Origin: Caballeronia cordobensis
GTDB taxonomy: Bacteria; Pseudomonadota; Gammaproteobacteria; Burkholderiales; Burkholderiaceae
Direction of reading: 5' to 3'
Assembly: GCF_001544575.2 (NCBI RefSeq)
Contig: NZ_FCNY02000006.1
Span: 362,852-426,851 of the forward strand
DNA length: 64,000 nucleotides
Position 1 is the first letter of the stretch; each line of letters starts with the position of its first letter. A program made the translations under genes and the position numbers. Positions 8,862 to 17,551 of this stretch are shown here, in pieces. The notes beneath the pieces were generated by a model. The model did no database searches, was not told where the DNA came from, and was given only the letters and a program-made list of their open reading frames with translations.

Positions 8862-9629
8862 ATGGAACCCCTTATTCTGGTCACAGGCGCGGGATTTCTC
8901 GCGGGCGCGATGAACGCGCTGGCGGGCGGCGGCTCGTTCGTGAGCCTGCCCGCGATGATCGCCGCCGGCTTGCCACCGGTTCAGGCGAACGCTTCGAGCA
9001 CCGTCGCGCTGTTTCCCGGCGGCGTGGTGAGCGCGTGGGCGTATCGCGACGGGCTCGGTCCGGTCGGCTCCGTGTCGATCCGCAAGATGCTCGTTACGAC
9101 GCTCGTCGGCGGGTTCGTCGGCGCGGCGCTCTTGCTGTCTACCTCGTCGAAAACATTTTCCTTCGTGCTGCCGTGGCTGCTGCTGTGCGCGAGTTTCACC
9201 CTTGCATTCGGCCGCAAACTGGGCGAGGCGCTGCGGCGGCGCTGGCGTATCGGCGCGGGAGCCGTCCTGTCGATCCAGTTCGCGCTCGGGGTGTACGGCG
9301 GCTACTTCGGCGGCGCGGTGGGCATCATGATGATGGCCGTCTGGGGCCTGCTCGACGCGCGCGACCTGAAAAGCCTGAACGCGCCACGCACGCTGCTCGT
9401 GAGCGCGGCCAACTCGGTCGCGGTGCTGACCTTCGCGGCGGCGCAGGCGGTGCGCTGGCCGGAAACGATCGCGATGCTCGTCGCGGCCATCGCGGGTGGA
9501 TATGGCGGGGCGCAAATCGGCCGGCGCGCGCCGCCGCAGTGGATACGCGCGGGCACGTTGGTTGTCAGCGCCGGCATTACGGTCGCTTTTTTCGTGAAGA
9601 CTTACGGGCCGATGCTGTCGCATCGATGA
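8862..9629 (+). CDS. TauE/SafE (TSUP) family membrane transporter
   Basis: A 255-residue inner-membrane permease of the sulfite-exporter TauE/SafE type. The N-terminal motif AGAMNALAGGGSFVSLPAM is the family hallmark, and its half-repeat GGYFGGAVGIMMMAV occurs near residue 147, showing the duplicated architecture. About eight membrane segments are visible. The family moves sulfite, sulfonates or other small organic anions; the substrate here is not identified. Divergent control by the adjacent LysR protein is likely. Confidence 0.88.
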   Translation: MEPLILVTGAGFLAGAMNALAGGGSFVSLPAMIAAGLPPVQANASSTVALFPGGVVSAWAYRDGLGPVGSVSIRKMLVTTLVGGFVGAALLLSTSSKTFSFVLPWLLLCASFTLAFGRKLGEALRRRWRIGAGAVLSIQFALGVYGGYFGGAVGIMMMAVWGLLDARDLKSLNAPRTLLVSAANSVAVLTFAAAQAVRWPETIAMLVAAIAGGYGGAQIGRRAPPQWIRAGTLVVSAGITVAFFVKTYGPMLSHR

Positions 9630-9658
9630 CGCGCGTATCGACGTTCAGGGAGACCCTC

Positions 9659-9904
9659 ATGTTTCCGGCCTTGCTCGAAACCCTTGGCGCGCTGTCGCTG
9701 CTCGCGAGCGTCGTGGCGAAGATCATGCTGTTGCGCGAGCCGCACGAGACTGGCGCGGAGGAGGCGCCTGTCGCGCCCGGGCGCGTGGCGTGTTTTCGCC
9801 GATGCGTGCATCGCGAGCGTCGCGTGCGCGCGGCGTTCAGTGCGCGGTGCGTTCGAGCGGCGGCAGGCCGAGCGGCTTTCGCGCGGACTCGTAAGCACGG
9901 ATGA
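9659..9904 (+). CDS. small hypothetical protein
   Basis: Possible 81-residue protein. The case rests on a good ribosome site (CAGGGAGA, 5-7 bases before ATG) and a plausible hydrophobic N-terminal helix (LLETLGALSLLASVVAKIMLL). The second half is Arg/Cys-rich and looks like out-of-frame high-GC translation, so the true gene may be frameshifted or decayed after about residue 40. Its 3' 68 bases overlap the convergent gene at 9837. It may follow the TSUP gene in one transcript. Confidence 0.35.
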   Translation: MFPALLETLGALSLLASVVAKIMLLREPHETGAEEAPVAPGRVACFRRCVHRERRVRAAFSARCVRAAAGRAAFARTRKHG

Positions 9905-10382
9905 AGCGCGGGTCGTCGTCGATCTCGCGCGCCATCCACTTCGACAGATCTTCGCCGCAAGCCGGATCGCCGATGTCGTGGAAGCACGGCGAACTGGCGG
10001 GCATCATGCTCGCCGCCCAGTAAAAGCCGAAGAGCACCTGTTTCTCGGCGGCTTCCATGACGAGCGCCTGCGGATCGGTGCCCGAAAACCAGCGGCCGAG
10101 CTTGTTCGAGAGGGACGCTTCGGTTTCGTGGCTGTCGTAGGAAAAGACATAACCTCCACCCGCCTGCGCCGTGTGAAAGTCGTTCATGACGACGTCGGTG
10201 ACGAAGCGCGCCGCTTTGGTGTTGACCGCAAACGATTGCGCATGCGCCTCGCAACCGAGAAACCAGAGCGAGACGAGCAATGCTTTTGTTTTTTGCCGGA
10301 CCAATGCGCGGCATTTTTTCCGATTGCTAGCCGGGTTCACACGAATAAGAGGAAATATTTGCGTGCGCAAACAGAGCGGCAT
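9837..10382 (-). CDS. hypothetical exported protein
   Basis: Up to 181 residues; not a family I recognise. A hydrophobic stretch (ALLVSLWFLG) ending in AHAQ near residue 49 looks like a signal peptide whose real start is probably inside the frame, for instance a TTG near residue 28; the exact start is unresolved. The mature part has a Cys pair (PCFHDIGDPACGEDL) that could form a disulfide in the periplasm. It stands alone between the TSUP locus and the cold-shock gene. Confidence 0.5.
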   Translation of the reverse strand: MPLCLRTQIFPLIRVNPASNRKKCRALVRQKTKALLVSLWFLGCEAHAQSFAVNTKAARFVTDVVMNDFHTAQAGGGYVFSYDSHETEASLSNKLGRWFSGTDPQALVMEAAEKQVLFGFYWAASMMPASSPCFHDIGDPACGEDLSKWMAREIDDDPRFIRAYESARKPLGLPPLERTAH

Positions 10383-10485
10383 TGAATAAGCTCTGGAGTG
10401 TATCGATTACTTAAAACGCCGATCCGCAGCAAAAAAGCTATCGGAAAAACGAATTCACGTTTTGCCTTTTTATCGCAGCAATGCA

Positions 10486-10507
10486 AAACGGCCCATTCGG
10501 GCCGTTT
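10486..10507 (-). terminator. rho-independent terminator of cspA
   Basis: AAACGGCCC and GGGCCGTTT form a 9-bp stem around a 4-base loop, 25 bases downstream of the cold-shock gene stop. On the minus strand the stem runs straight into TTTT. Confidence 0.75.
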
Positions 10508-10532
10508 CGTGCCATAGGCGAGTGCGCCTGAC

Positions 10533-10736
10533 TTACAGCGGCTGGATCGTCGAAGCTTGCTTGCCCTTCGGGCCTTGCTTGACTTCGAAGCTCACCTTCT
10601 GGTTCTCCTGGAGCGACTTGAAACCCTTGGACTGGATTTCGGAGAAATGTGCAAACAGGTCTTCACCGCCGTCGTCCGGCGTGATGAAACCAAAACCCTT
10701 TGCATCGTTGAACCACTTGACCGTACCTGTTGCCAT
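10533..10736 (-). CDS. cspA: cold-shock protein, CspA family
   Basis: A 67-residue single cold-shock domain that binds single-stranded RNA and DNA. RNP1 (KGFGFIT) and RNP2 (DLFAHFS) are intact, and the N-terminus ([17 protein letters not shown]) is canonical. The start at 10736 gives the normal family length; extension to 10829 is out of family. A long region follows upstream, as expected for the long 5' leader of csp mRNAs. The gene is monocistronic with its own terminator. Whether it is cold-induced cannot be told. Confidence 0.97.
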   Translation of the reverse strand: MATGTVKWFNDAKGFGFITPDDGGEDLFAHFSEIQSKGFKSLQENQKVSFEVKQGPKGKQASTIQPL

Positions 10737-10984
10737 TTTTTCCAAACCCTTTGAGCCGAATTTCGTTGAAGTTGCGCTTCGAATTGTCGAGCGGCATAGA
10801 GTTTTACCATGCCAGAACGCCGAGTTCAAATAAGCGTTTTTGCTAAGAGACGAGACATAAGCACGTCATACTCGCGAGCTCGAATGCCCGACCGCGCGGA
10901 ATGTTTTTTGATCGGACTTACTTCGCCTGGCCGATCGATTATCCTCGACAAATCAGTCAGCCAAACGACAAAAGGCATCCTAAC

Positions 10985-11773
10985 ATGGCACATACGCTTT
11001 CCAGCGCCCGGCAACGCATGACATCCGAACCCGTGCGGCTCGACACGCCGGAGATCGCGCAAACGCGCCGCGAACTTGCGGCCTGTTTTCGGCTCGCGTC
11101 GCTTTACGGTTACGAGGAGGGCGTCTGCAATCATTTCTCGGCCGTGGTGCCGGGCCATGACGATCTCTTTCTCGTGAATCCCTATGGTTATGCGTTCAGC
11201 GAGATGACGGCGTCGCGTCTTTTGATCTGCGATTTCGACGGCAATGTCATCGAGGGCGAAGGCAAGCCCGAAGCGACCGCGTTCTATATTCACGCGCGCC
11301 TGCACAAGCTGATGCCTCGCGTAAAGGCGGCTTTTCACACGCATATGCCGAACGCGACCGCGCTATGCCTCTTCGAAGGTCCGCCGCTCTTGTGGCTCGG
11401 GCAGACCGCATTGAAGTTTTATGGCCGAACGGCGGTGGACGAGCAATACAACGGCCTGGCGCTCGACGACGCCGAAGGCGACCGCATCGCCAGCGCGATG
11501 GGCGACGCCGATATTCTCTTCCTCAAGAATCACGGCGTGATGGTCGCGGGCGGGAGCATCGCCGAAGCATGGGACGATCTCTACTATCTGGAGCGCGCGG
11601 CGGAAGTGCAATTGCGCGCGATGAGCGCGAACCGGCCGCTCAAGCCGGTGCCGCACGAAATCGCGCAGCGGACCTATGAACAGATGCGCGCGGGCGATGC
11701 CGAAAGCGCGCGGGCGCATCTGGAGAGCGGGATGCGCCAGTTGCGCGCGCGGGGAATCGATTTTGAAGCGTGA
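10985..11773 (+). CDS. class II aldolase/adducin family protein
   Basis: A 262-residue cytoplasmic protein of the zinc-dependent class II aldolase/adducin fold. The metal-site motif HTHMPNATAL is near residue 117 and the conserved LKNHGVMVAGGSI loop near residue 182. Many members of this subgroup carry no proven activity, so aldolase, decarboxylase and hydrolase-like roles all remain possible. The start at 10985 gives the usual N-terminus. It stands alone, giving no pathway clue. Confidence 0.85.
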   Translation: MAHTLSSARQRMTSEPVRLDTPEIAQTRRELAACFRLASLYGYEEGVCNHFSAVVPGHDDLFLVNPYGYAFSEMTASRLLICDFDGNVIEGEGKPEATAFYIHARLHKLMPRVKAAFHTHMPNATALCLFEGPPLLWLGQTALKFYGRTAVDEQYNGLALDDAEGDRIASAMGDADILFLKNHGVMVAGGSIAEAWDDLYYLERAAEVQLRAMSANRPLKPVPHEIAQRTYEQMRAGDAESARAHLESGMRQLRARGIDFEA

Positions 11774-11887
11774 TTACTTGCGGGGGAGGATGCGCCTGAT
11801 CCACCCTCGCTTTCCCATATCCGTCTGCTGCAAGTATTGATAAGGAAGCCGAATAAAAATACGCCAGATCGACCCGGACGCGCCGCC

Positions 11888-12472
11888 TTACATCGAGATA
11901 TCGTGCAAGTCCCTGACGATGGGCGGTCCGATCCTGAAGTCCGAGAAGCGCACGTCGAGGCCGCCGCGCTCGGGCGTGCAGCACATCGGGCCGACGAGCC
12001 AGCGCGCGTCGGCGCGGCTTGCGGCGAATGGCGCGAGGCGCATGAGCGTCCAGGTGTGTTCATCGGCGCTGCATTGCACTTTCAGCACGCCCTCCGCGAT
12101 CGTCATGCGCACGCGAAAGCGGTTCGCGCCGGCACGCGATCCGAGCGACCAGTCGGAGAGTTCGTTTGTCAGGACGGTGCTGAAGGTCAGCGCGCCATCG
12201 TTGTATTCGGCGCCGGCCTTGACCCAGCGTGCTTCGCTTTCACGCACCATCAGGCCGGCCTGATCGTAGAGCGCGGAGAAATCGCCATCGACCGTCACTT
12301 CGGCGGTGAAATCGCCATTCACGCTCGCCGCGAAGACGTGTCCGCTGTCGCGCACGAAGCCGTAGTGTGTCTTGCGCCAGAAGTCCGTGTTCGCGCCGGT
12401 GGCGACGAAGAGCGTGTCATGTTCGACGCGCCATTGCGCGGGCTCGTTGATCCACTGGCATTGATCGAACAT
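11888..12472 (-). CDS. DUF1349 domain-containing protein
   Basis: A 194-residue protein of the DUF1349 (YesU-like) beta-sandwich family, related to concanavalin-like lectin folds. The WRVEHDTLFVATGANTDFWR start and the DQAGLMVRESEARWVKAG centre are typical. Its function is unknown; relatives often sit near sugar catabolic genes, but none is adjacent here. Start 12472 was chosen over 12511 because the family begins at MFDQCQW and 12511 lacks a ribosome site. Confidence 0.8.
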   Translation of the reverse strand: MFDQCQWINEPAQWRVEHDTLFVATGANTDFWRKTHYGFVRDSGHVFAASVNGDFTAEVTVDGDFSALYDQAGLMVRESEARWVKAGAEYNDGALTFSTVLTNELSDWSLGSRAGANRFRVRMTIAEGVLKVQCSADEHTWTLMRLAPFAASRADARWLVGPMCCTPERGGLDVRFSDFRIGPPIVRDLHDISM

Positions 12473-12595
12473 GGCGTCTTCGTCGCGTGAGGGGCAGGGC
12501 AAGTATGTCATAGCGCGTTCATGCGTATGATCGTACGAAAATCTCGATGCGCCGCTGCACTACCATGTATCGTCCTTTCGCGAAGAGGAAGCACG

Positions 12596-13969
12596 ATGGT
12601 CAAGCTGATGATGATCCTGCTGGGCGTGGACTACTTGCGCAATCGCTGGCGCAGCCTCATGGTGGCGGGCTGCCTGCTTCTGGTCGTCGGCATCGGCGTG
12701 TTTGCGGATGCGCTCGACGGCGCGCTCGGCTTTCCGATCGCCTTCGTCGGCTGGCTGCTGCTGATCGAGGGCGCGCTCACGCTTGCCGTCGCGTGGGCCG
12801 GCGTCGGCGGGCAGCGCAGGCTGCGCTACGCGAAAGGCATCGCGTTCGTGCTCACGGCGGCGCTGATCTTCGAAGGGAATCATCACGGCCACTTCGTTCT
12901 TTCGATACTGATCGGCCTCGCGTTTCTGTTCGACGGTCTCTTGCAGGCAACCTCGGCGCTCGTCGTGCGATACCGGCGCTATCGCGTGGCGCTCGGCTTT
13001 GCCATCTTCGAAATGCTCATCGGCATCTTCATGATCCAGCCGTATCCGACGCATTACAAAGGCACGGTGCCTTATTGCATCGGCGCATTCTTCATCTTCG
13101 CCGGATGGAACCTGATGCTGATCGCAACGCGCGTGCGCAAGCTGACGAGCAATCCGGCCGTATGGGGCGACAGAAGCGCGGAAGCCGCGAGCGAAACAGG
13201 CGCGCATCTGGAACCGCGCACGCGCGAATGGGACGGCCCGCCCGCCGACGATGAACCCGCGTTGACCGTGCATGTATGGACGCCGGTGGGATCGTCGAAG
13301 GCGGAGACGCAATGGCATCCGATCGTCGATCGCTATATCGCGGCCGTCGATCGCAATGGCGTGATCTCGACGGGACACGCCGCACTCGAATCGCCGGAAG
13401 GCATTTACTTGAGCCTTTATCCGGCAGTCGAGATCGACCGCTCACCGGACGACTTCGCGCGCCTCTTGCGCGCCACGCGCGAGAACGACGTGCCCGGCAT
13501 GTTTCAACCGAGCTATGCGATCGAATCGAAGGCGTGGTGCCCGTCGACGACGCGCGTGCGCATCCGCAATTACGATCCCGTTCGTCTGGATAGCTTCTGG
13601 CGCAGCTATCGCGAGGACACGACGTATAACCTCACGCACCGCAATTGTTCGAGCAGCGTGTCGCGCGCGCTCGATGCGGCGCTCGAAGGCGCGGCGGGCC
13701 GCTTGTATGGCGCGCGCGCGGGCTGGGGCGCGCTCTTTCGAATGATCGCGACACCGGAGTTATGGGTCGCCGCGCAAGTGCGCAAACGCGCCGTGACGAT
13801 GGCATGGACGCCCGGCCTCACGCTCGACTATGCGCGCTCGCTCAGCATGGTCGCCGACCCGCGGCCTTATGGCTGGTTGAAGGTGACGCGCATGGCGCTC
13901 GCGAAGATGCGCGAATCGCGGCGCGCATGGCGCGAGGAGTCGAATGCCGATCCGCCCGCGCGCGTCTGA
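12596..13969 (+). CDS. HdeD-like membrane protein fused to a His/Asn-Cys domain
   Basis: A 457-residue two-part protein. Residues 1-180 form six membrane helices of the HdeD/DUF308 acid-resistance type. Residues about 220-420 form a soluble domain with GHAALE (His261) and HRNCSSS (Asn350-Cys351). That His plus Asn-Cys pattern resembles papain-like or permuted NlpC/P60-like cysteine hydrolases, but I cannot name a family and no activity is shown. A ribosome site (GAAGAGGAAG) supports ATG 12596; an extension to 12521 is not needed. It is a single gene with no operon partner. Confidence 0.8.
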   Translation: MVKLMMILLGVDYLRNRWRSLMVAGCLLLVVGIGVFADALDGALGFPIAFVGWLLLIEGALTLAVAWAGVGGQRRLRYAKGIAFVLTAALIFEGNHHGHFVLSILIGLAFLFDGLLQATSALVVRYRRYRVALGFAIFEMLIGIFMIQPYPTHYKGTVPYCIGAFFIFAGWNLMLIATRVRKLTSNPAVWGDRSAEAASETGAHLEPRTREWDGPPADDEPALTVHVWTPVGSSKAETQWHPIVDRYIAAVDRNGVISTGHAALESPEGIYLSLYPAVEIDRSPDDFARLLRATRENDVPGMFQPSYAIESKAWCPSTTRVRIRNYDPVRLDSFWRSYREDTTYNLTHRNCSSSVSRALDAALEGAAGRLYGARAGWGALFRMIATPELWVAAQVRKRAVTMAWTPGLTLDYARSLSMVADPRPYGWLKVTRMALAKMRESRRAWREESNADPPARV

Positions 13970-13984
13970 AGCGGCCTGCGGAAG

Positions 13985-14242
13985 TTATAGATCGAGCTCG
14001 TCTTCGGCCTTGCGTGCGCGGCGTTCTTCGTTAGCGCGGCGCGCGCGCAATCGCTGGCGCGATAGCTGGGCGATCACTTCGCCGGTCGATGCGCCCGGCG
14101 GAATCTCATTGCGAATGACCTTCGGCACCATCGGCAGTCCCATGCGCTGTCTGCGCAGCGCGCGGGCGATGTGGGTGCGGCATTCCTGACCGTGACAATC
14201 CCATTCGTCACGGATTCGATCACAGTAGGGACATTGTTCCAT
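13985..14242 (-). CDS. small CxxC protein
   Basis: An 85-residue basic protein of unknown function. An N-terminal MEQCPYCDRI, followed by CHGQEC, provides four Cys plus His that could hold one zinc. The rest is Arg-rich with a highly charged C-terminus. It is convergent with the HdeD-like gene, ending 15 bases from it. The even codon use and the clear zinc-ribbon-like head favour a real gene. Confidence 0.6.
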   Translation of the reverse strand: MEQCPYCDRIRDEWDCHGQECRTHIARALRRQRMGLPMVPKVIRNEIPPGASTGEVIAQLSRQRLRARRANEERRARKAEDELDL

Positions 14243-14283
14243 TCCCAGAGTCTACCGCGAAACGATGGCGGCGCTCGCCTGCA

Positions 14284-15123
14284 TCAAGCGTTCCAGACGC
14301 CGCTTTGCGCGGTTCGCCGCGCATAGTCCTCGAACGAGCGCGCTTCGCGATGCAGGGCGAGACGCACGCCATCGGCGGGCTTTTCGTTGCGGCCGTCGAG
14401 TACGGTCGTGAACAGGTAAAGAATCAGATCGGTTTCCGGCTTCGACACGCCCGCTTCGATCAGACCCGCGCGAAACGCATCGGCGGGCACGGGTGCAAGA
14501 CGCAGATCGCGCCGCGATTCGTGTGCGATGCACGCGAGCGCTTCGGCGAACGAGATCGCGCGAGGGCCCGTGAGCTCGTACAGCCTGTTTTCATGACCCG
14601 GTTGCGTGAGTGCCGCGACGGCTGCATCGGCGATGTCTTCCGCGTCGACGAACGGCTCCGCGATATCGCCGACGGGCAAGGCAAGCGTGCCTTCGCGAAT
14701 GGGGGCGAGCAGGAAGCTCTCGCTGAAGTTTTGCATGAACCAGCTGCAACGCAGGATGGTCCACGTCGCGCCCGAGCGCTGCAATGCGTTTTCGGCGGCT
14801 TGTGCCTCTTCTTCACCGCGTCCCGAGAGCAGCACGATTCGCTCCGTGCCGTTTGCAAGCGCCGTGTCGAAAAATGCGCTGACCGTATCGAGCGCGCCGG
14901 GAATCGCGAGATCCGGCTGATAGGTGACATAGACGCGCTGCACGCCCGCGAGCGCCGCCTCCCATGTCGAGCGTTCGTTCCAGTCGAAGCGCGGTTGCGT
15001 CGAGCGCGCACACGCACGCACGCTAAATCCTGCTGCATCGAGCCGCTGGGCCACGCGCCGCCCCGTCTTGCCGTTTGCGCCGAGAACGAGAATGGGCGCC
15101 TTGTCGAAATCCGATCGAGTCAT
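14284..15123 (-). CDS. NmrA-like NAD(P)-binding oxidoreductase
   Basis: A 279-residue atypical short-chain dehydrogenase of the NmrA/quinone-oxidoreductase (QorB-like) group. The dinucleotide motif VLGANGKTGRRVAQRL lies at about 12-27, followed by the LSGRGEEEAQ and SGATWTILRCSWFMQNF blocks typical of the family. It lacks a classic YxxxK pair. A GGAG ribosome site fits the ATG at 15123. Its start is only 14 bases from a perfect palindrome shared with the divergent TetR gene, so repression by that protein, relieved by an electrophile or quinone-like ligand, is a fair inference. Confidence 0.88.
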   Translation of the reverse strand: MTRSDFDKAPILVLGANGKTGRRVAQRLDAAGFSVRACARSTQPRFDWNERSTWEAALAGVQRVYVTYQPDLAIPGALDTVSAFFDTALANGTERIVLLSGRGEEEAQAAENALQRSGATWTILRCSWFMQNFSESFLLAPIREGTLALPVGDIAEPFVDAEDIADAAVAALTQPGHENRLYELTGPRAISFAEALACIAHESRRDLRLAPVPADAFRAGLIEAGVSKPETDLILYLFTTVLDGRNEKPADGVRLALHREARSFEDYARRTAQSGVWNA

Positions 15124-15136
15124 GTCCGTCTCCAAA

Positions 15137-15169
15137 GTTTAAAACGTGAGAGTTGCTCACGTTTTAAAC
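15137..15169. promoter_or_regulatory. TetR-type operator, 14-bp perfect inverted repeat
   Basis: Arms GTTTAAAACGTGAG and CTCACGTTTTAAAC are perfectly complementary around a 5-base spacer. The site lies between the divergent NmrA-like and TetR genes. A further partial half-site (ACTCACATTT, near 15176) follows. The size and placement fit a TetR dimer operator controlling both genes. Confidence 0.75.
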
Positions 15170-15235
15170 ATGATAGATACTCACATTTGACTGTCAAGTT
15201 TTTTGAGCGTGCTTTCAGGGCACAAAGGAATCGAT

Positions 15236-15871
15236 ATGCAAGAAAAGCCGCCGTCCGGGAAGGGAGAAAAGAGCGTGGTGCGCAGGCAGCCTGCGCAGCA
15301 GCGCAGCCGCGAACGTCTCGATCGCATCCTGGAGGTTGCGCAGCAATTGATTGCGGAGAAGGGCAGCGAGCACGTCAGGATGAGCGAGATCGCTGAACTC
15401 GCGGAGATATCGATCGGCTCGCTCTATCAGTATTTCCCCGACAAGCGCGCGATCGTGCGGACGCTCGCCGGGTTATACGCGGCCGAGAGCCGCCGTTGCG
15501 TGCGCGAAGCGCTCGAAGCCGTGCAGAACAGGGCGCAATTGCTCGACGCCTTCGCGTCGCTCGTCGACCAGTACTACGAGATCGTGCTGGACAAGCCCGT
15601 GATGCGCGATATTTCTTCGGCCCTGCGGTCGGACAAGGAACTGACGAGTATCGAGATTGCCGAGAGCAAGGCATGCGGCGCGCTGCTCGCGGCGGCGATC
15701 CGGCGCGTGACGCCGGGCGCGGACAGCAAGCGCGTCAATGCGCTCGCGTTCCTGATCTGGCAGATGGGGGAGGAAACGATGCGCCTCGCCGTCGCGCACA
15801 AGCGAGGCGAGGGCGCGCTTCTCGTCGACGCCTACAAGCGAATGAGCTTGCGGGCTATCGAAGAGGCCTGA
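15236..15871 (+). CDS. TetR/AcrR family transcriptional regulator
   Basis: A 211-residue repressor. The N-terminal helix-turn-helix (VRMSEIAELAEISIGSLYQYFPDK) is textbook TetR, and the C-terminal half is an all-helical ligand domain. ATG 15236 is preceded by AAAGGAA. It is divergent from the NmrA-like oxidoreductase with a strong palindromic operator between them. The inducer is unknown. The gene is convergent with the glycosyltransferase, 13 bases away. Confidence 0.93.
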   Translation: MQEKPPSGKGEKSVVRRQPAQQRSRERLDRILEVAQQLIAEKGSEHVRMSEIAELAEISIGSLYQYFPDKRAIVRTLAGLYAAESRRCVREALEAVQNRAQLLDAFASLVDQYYEIVLDKPVMRDISSALRSDKELTSIEIAESKACGALLAAAIRRVTPGADSKRVNALAFLIWQMGEETMRLAVAHKRGEGALLVDAYKRMSLRAIEEA

Positions 15872-15884
15872 AAAGCGCGCGTGC

Positions 15885-16967
15885 TCAGCCGCTCAACTGA
15901 TTCGACGCGCTCGTGCGCCGCTCGCGCTGATGATGATCCAGACTGCGCCGCAACATCTTTTTGACGAGGCCTTTGAGGAAGTGGATCGAGCGGTCCGCGC
16001 GCACGTTCAGATCGAACGGCGCGAGTGCGACGACTTCGCGCCCGCCGCGCCCGGCGAGCTTCTCGCGCGTCTGCCGATGATCGAGGGCCATTCCTTCGAG
16101 CGTCTCGGATGCCTGTTTGAAGGACGCCCGATCCACGCGCGCGCAGACATGACATGCCCGCCGGAATGTCTTGTCGAAGACGGTGAGCCAGAACTCGTCC
16201 ATCTCGTTGCCTTCGCAGCGCGCGAGCGCTTCCTGGCCGTTTGCGCGCAGATCGCGAACGTCGCGCAGCGACGCCGTCTGCGTGATGCTGCCAAAGCGCC
16301 TGCGATAACCGATCAATGGCGTTGGAATGCGATGGATACTGCTCGCGCGAAGGTAGATCGAGGGCACCACGGCGGCGTCTTCGTAATGCCGTCCCACGGG
16401 AAACGAAGCGGCATCGAAGAGGCTGGTGCGATACACGCGCGCCCACGCGAAGGTATGGAACTTGTCGGCGAATTGCTGCAGCGTTGCGCGATTCATGGCA
16501 TGCCCGCCGCGTTCGCCCTGTTCGACGAGCGCGATTTCTTCGAGCTCGCGCCCGTCGTCGTCGATGATCCTGACGTTGTATTCGACCAGATCCCACTTGC
16601 CCTCGGCGAGCACGGGCACGACCGCTTCGGTGAAACCGTTCAGATAGATGTCGTCGCCGTCGAGAAACCCGACATAAGGCGTGCGCACGGCGGCAAGACC
16701 CGTATTGCGCGCGGCGCTCAGGCCCGCGTTTTCCTGGTGCAGCAACTCGATATGCACGCCCCGGTCGCGTTCGACGATCGCGCGCGCGGCGGCATAGGTC
16801 TGGTCGCGCGAGCCGTCATCGACCACGATGATCTTGATCGCGTCGATATGAGGCTGCGAAAGCAGGGATTCGAGCGCTTCCTCGATGTATCCCTCGATGT
16901 TGTACGCCGCCACGACGATGCTGAGTAGCGGGCTCGTGTCTCTCAAGGAGTCACTCTCAAACGGCAT
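15885..16967 (-). CDS. family 2 glycosyltransferase
   Basis: A 360-residue inverting GT-A glycosyltransferase. The N-terminal LLSIVVAAYNIEGYIEEALESL block, the nucleotide-binding IIVVDDGSRD, and the metal-binding FLDGDDIY (DGDD near residue 108) are typical of GT2. The C-terminal 150 residues are not a recognised domain. Start 16967 has a GGAG ribosome site; a longer start at 17033 is possible. It would transfer a sugar in cell-surface glycan synthesis, but no other glycan genes are nearby. Confidence 0.88.
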   Translation of the reverse strand: MPFESDSLRDTSPLLSIVVAAYNIEGYIEEALESLLSQPHIDAIKIIVVDDGSRDQTYAAARAIVERDRGVHIELLHQENAGLSAARNTGLAAVRTPYVGFLDGDDIYLNGFTEAVVPVLAEGKWDLVEYNVRIIDDDGRELEEIALVEQGERGGHAMNRATLQQFADKFHTFAWARVYRTSLFDAASFPVGRHYEDAAVVPSIYLRASSIHRIPTPLIGYRRRFGSITQTASLRDVRDLRANGQEALARCEGNEMDEFWLTVFDKTFRRACHVCARVDRASFKQASETLEGMALDHRQTREKLAGRGGREVVALAPFDLNVRADRSIHFLKGLVKKMLRRSLDHHQRERRTSASNQLSG

Positions 16968-17243
16968 GGATGACGCTCCGGTCGGATGATTGGGTCTCTC
17001 TTCGCACACTGACGGCGAAGAGTCGTCATGCAATTGGTCTGATGGATGTGCAGGCTCGATCGCCCGCTTATTGTTGGAGCATGCCAGTCATAGGGCCGGT
17101 CCCGGTCGTCCGGCCTGACCTGCATGTCGATGGTGGATCAACGCTAAGAGCCGATTTCGCGGCGGGGGTTCCCAGCGCCTCTATCTTAGCGCCTCAAAAA
17201 AACGCGCCGATGACACAGGGTGCCACACCCGATGAACGCTTGT

Positions 17244-17468
17244 TCAATGGTGCTTGTACAGCGATTGCCCCAGCGCCTGGGGAGAAGGTTGTGTCGTCCA
17301 GCCGCTTTGCACCGAACCTTCGCCGCTTGCGCCGTAGTCGCGATCGTACACGCGGTCGTACGCGCGGCTTCCGGAGGGTTGTGAAGCATTGTTCGGGTCA
17401 GGCTGCGCGTAGGACAGCATCGGCAACATGACGGCTGCGGCAAGCAGGCTGGCAATGAGCTTCTTCAT
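17244..17468 (-). CDS. small secreted protein
   Basis: A 74-residue exported protein of unknown function. A clear signal peptide (MKKLIASLLAAAVMLPMLSYA) is probably cut after SYA, leaving a Ser/Gly/Tyr-rich mature part of about 53 residues with YDRVYDRDYG. The ATG has a strong ribosome site (AAAGGAG). Such small secreted proteins are frequent in Burkholderiaceae and are usually stress- or sensor-linked, but nothing here shows that. Confidence 0.7.
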   Translation of the reverse strand: MKKLIASLLAAAVMLPMLSYAQPDPNNASQPSGSRAYDRVYDRDYGASGEGSVQSGWTTQPSPQALGQSLYKHH

Positions 17469-17551
17469 GATGGTTCTCCTTTGAACGAGCGTGGAACTTG
17501 ATAAGGAGACTAGGCCCGAAGAATTAGACGATCGTTAGCCTTTTGCGGCGC

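Noticed and set aside
7578..9623. A 681-codon minus-strand frame spanning three genes
   Set aside because: It crosses the PPK2, LysR and TSUP genes in the wrong register and shows no domain.
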